Positions 53,355 through 54,410 of a DNA stretch of 54,410 nucleotides are shown here, one piece after another; position 1 is the stretch's first letter, and each line of letters begins with the position of its first letter. This DNA comes from Burkholderiaceae bacterium (GTDB lineage Bacteria > Pseudomonadota > Gammaproteobacteria > Burkholderiales > Burkholderiaceae_C), in the NCBI GenBank assembly GCA_013360485.1, contig JABWBN010000004.1:1-54410 (forward strand), in the 5' to 3' direction. The translations under genes and the position numbers were made by a program. The notes beneath the pieces were generated by a model. That model ran no database searches, was not told the DNA's origin, and worked only from the letters and a program-made list of their open reading frames with translations.

Positions 53355-54410
53355 GCGATCGACTCCCCGGCCTTGCGAGCGCGCTTCAGGTCCCGCTTGA
53401 GGAAGCGGCCGGTTTCGGACGTCGCGCAGCTCGCGACGACCTCGGGCGAGCCTTGCACCAACACGCGTCCTCCTTCTTCGCCGCCACCCGGGCCGAGGTC
53501 GACGATCCAGTCGGCGCACCGGATCATCTCCGGGTTGTGCTCGATGACGACGACGGTGTTGCCGGCGTCGACCAGGCGGTCGAGCACTTCGAGCAAGCGC
53601 GCGGTGTCGTCGACGTGCAGTCCGGTCGTCGGTTCGTCGAGCAGGTACAGCGTCGAGCCCTGTTCGGCCTTGCCGAGTTCGGCGGCGAGCTTCACGCGCT
53701 GCGCTTCGCCGCCCGACAATTGCGTCGCCGGCTGACCGAGCCGGAGGTAGCCGAGCCCGACGTCGTGCAGCAGTTGCATCGTGCGCTGGATCGCACGGTG
53801 GTTCTGGAAGAAGTCGAGCGCGGCGTCGACCTCGAGGTCGAGCACCTCGGCGATCGACTTGCCGCCGTAGGTCACGGCCAGCGTCTCGCGGTCGAAGCGC
53901 TTGCCGTCGCAGACTTCGCACGGCACGTAGACGTCCGACAGGAAGTGCATCTCGATCTGGACGAAGCCCTTGCCCTCGCACGCCGCGCAACGACCGCCGG
54001 CCTGGTTGAACGAGAACCGCTTCGCGGTGAAGCCCTTCATCCGCGCCTCGGGCGTCGACGCGAAGATCGCGCGGATGCGGTCGAACACGCCGGTGTACGT
54101 CGCCGGGTTCGACGCCGGCGTCGGACCGAGCGGACTCTGGTCGACGACGATCATCTCGTGGATCGACTTCGGCAGCGTCAGGCGCGTGAACGGCTCGCCG
54201 CCGCGAACCTCGCCGGCCAGTCGCGAGCGCAGCGCCGGCTCGAGCACGTCCATGACCAGCGTCGACTTGCCGGAGCCGGACACGCCGGTGACCACCGTCA
54301 GGCCGCCGATCGGCAAGCTGACGTCGACGCCTTTCAAGTTGTGCAGGCGCGCGCCGACGACTTCGATCGCACCGCGATCGTTCGCGCGCCGTCGTTGCGG
54401 TAATGCGATG
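53351..54410 (-). CDS. uvrA: Excinuclease ABC subunit UvrA, C-terminal part (5' partial)
   Basis: UvrA is the damage sensor of bacterial nucleotide excision repair. The frame is open to the right edge and gives about 353 residues of the second ATPase half: Walker A GVSGSGKSTL, the SPLGPTPASNPATYTGVFD segment, a zinc finger (CAAC...CEVC), the ABC signature QLSGGEAQRVKLAAELGK and Walker B YLLDEPTTGLH. The stop overlaps the XPB-like start by 4 nt, suggesting an operon in the source genome. It is upstream of the chimeric junction, so it need not come from the same organism as the rest of the window. Confidence 0.93.
   Translation of the reverse strand, partial: IALPQRRRANDRGAIEVVGARLHNLKGVDVSLPIGGLTVVTGVSGSGKSTLVMDVLEPALRSRLAGEVRGGEPFTRLTLPKSIHEMIVVDQSPLGPTPASNPATYTGVFDRIRAIFASTPEARMKGFTAKRFSFNQAGGRCAACEGKGFVQIEMHFLSDVYVPCEVCDGKRFDRETLAVTYGGKSIAEVLDLEVDAALDFFQNHRAIQRTMQLLHDVGLGYLRLGQPATQLSGGEAQRVKLAAELGKAEQGSTLYLLDEPTTGLHVDDTARLLEVLDRLVDAGNTVVVIEHNPEMIRCADWIVDLGPGGGEEGGRVLVQGSPEVVASCATSETGRFLKRDLKRARKAGESIA

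Noticed and set aside
53355-53990. Upstream extension of the chimeric frame into uvrA
   Set aside because: The sequence before ATG 53354 is the uvrA coding region in another frame; XPB homology begins just after that ATG.
53279-54403. 374-residue plus-strand frame at the right end
   Set aside because: It is antisense to UvrA motifs (Walker A and B, signature) that are unambiguous on the minus strand.

Overview
The window is a GC-rich chromosomal segment from a betaproteobacterium, most probably of the order Burkholderiales. The evidence is the gene order (rluB-ndk-rlmN-pilW-rodZ-ispG-hisS-yfgM-bamB-der-hfq-hflX-hflK-hflC-hisZ-purA; rpsB-tsf-pyrH-frr-uppS-cdsA-dxr-rseP-bamA-skp-lpxD-fabZ-lpxA-lpxB-rnhB; rpsF-priB-rpsR-rplI-dnaB), a regulatory HisZ paired with purA, a short Hfq of 81 residues, and a DnaK tail typical of betaproteobacteria. 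Nearly all of it is core housekeeping sequence, densely packed with 1-8 nt overlaps between many neighbours.

Layout. 1-15.3 kb (+): RluB (5' end outside the window), Ndk, RlmN, a TPR pilotin-like lipoprotein, RodZ, IspG, HisS, YfgM, BamB, Der, Hfq, HflX, HflK, HflC and a DUF2065 protein. 15.4-18.5 kb (+): HisZ, PurA and a phosphoribosyltransferase. 18.6-18.8 kb (-): a solitary tRNA-Leu(CAG) with its own promoter and terminator, divergent from rnr. 18.85-21.07 kb (+): RNase R without the usual N-terminal winged-helix domain. 21.1-25.35 kb (-): a three-gene unit of amidase, D-amino-acid dehydrogenase and Nnr. 25.3-40.6 kb (+): a long run for translation (RpsB, Tsf, Frr), UMP kinase, undecaprenyl and phospholipid precursors (UppS, CdsA), isoprenoids (Dxr), outer-membrane biogenesis (RseP, BamA, Skp), lipid A (LpxD, FabZ, LpxA, LpxB), RnhB and a SpoU-type rRNA methyltransferase. 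40.7-44.2 kb: divergent ppsR and ppsA. 44.2-46.3 kb: a sodium/solute symporter with a coiled-coil insertion and an EF-hand-like loop. 46.4-49.5 kb: rpsF-priB-rpsR-rplI and dnaB. 49.6-52.5 kb (-): a response regulator with TPRs, and DnaJ.

The right end is abnormal. Upstream of dnaJ, where dnaK should lie, only about the last 20 codons of dnaK are present. They are joined in frame to a piece of a MacA/HlyD-type efflux adaptor, which is joined in frame to the N-terminal domain of a bacterial XPB-type helicase. That last piece overlaps by 4 nt the end of a uvrA gene running off the window. The simplest reading is a chimeric junction (assembly artefact or rearrangement) at about 52.68-52.92 kb, with unrelated DNA beyond it. 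If the distal piece is genuine in its source genome, a uvrA-XPB gene pair is itself of interest.

The genes fit growth functions: ribosome and tRNA supply, envelope assembly (lipid A, BAM, Skp, RseP, undecaprenyl phosphate), replication (DnaB, PriB), protein quality control (HflKC, DnaJ) and central metabolism (PpsA, PurA, Ndk, PyrH). I see no CRISPR array, prophage, insertion sequence or defence island. No gene-free stretch exceeds about 215 bp; the largest (18486-18692, 41535-41740, 47916-48128) hold only the terminators or weak signals listed.
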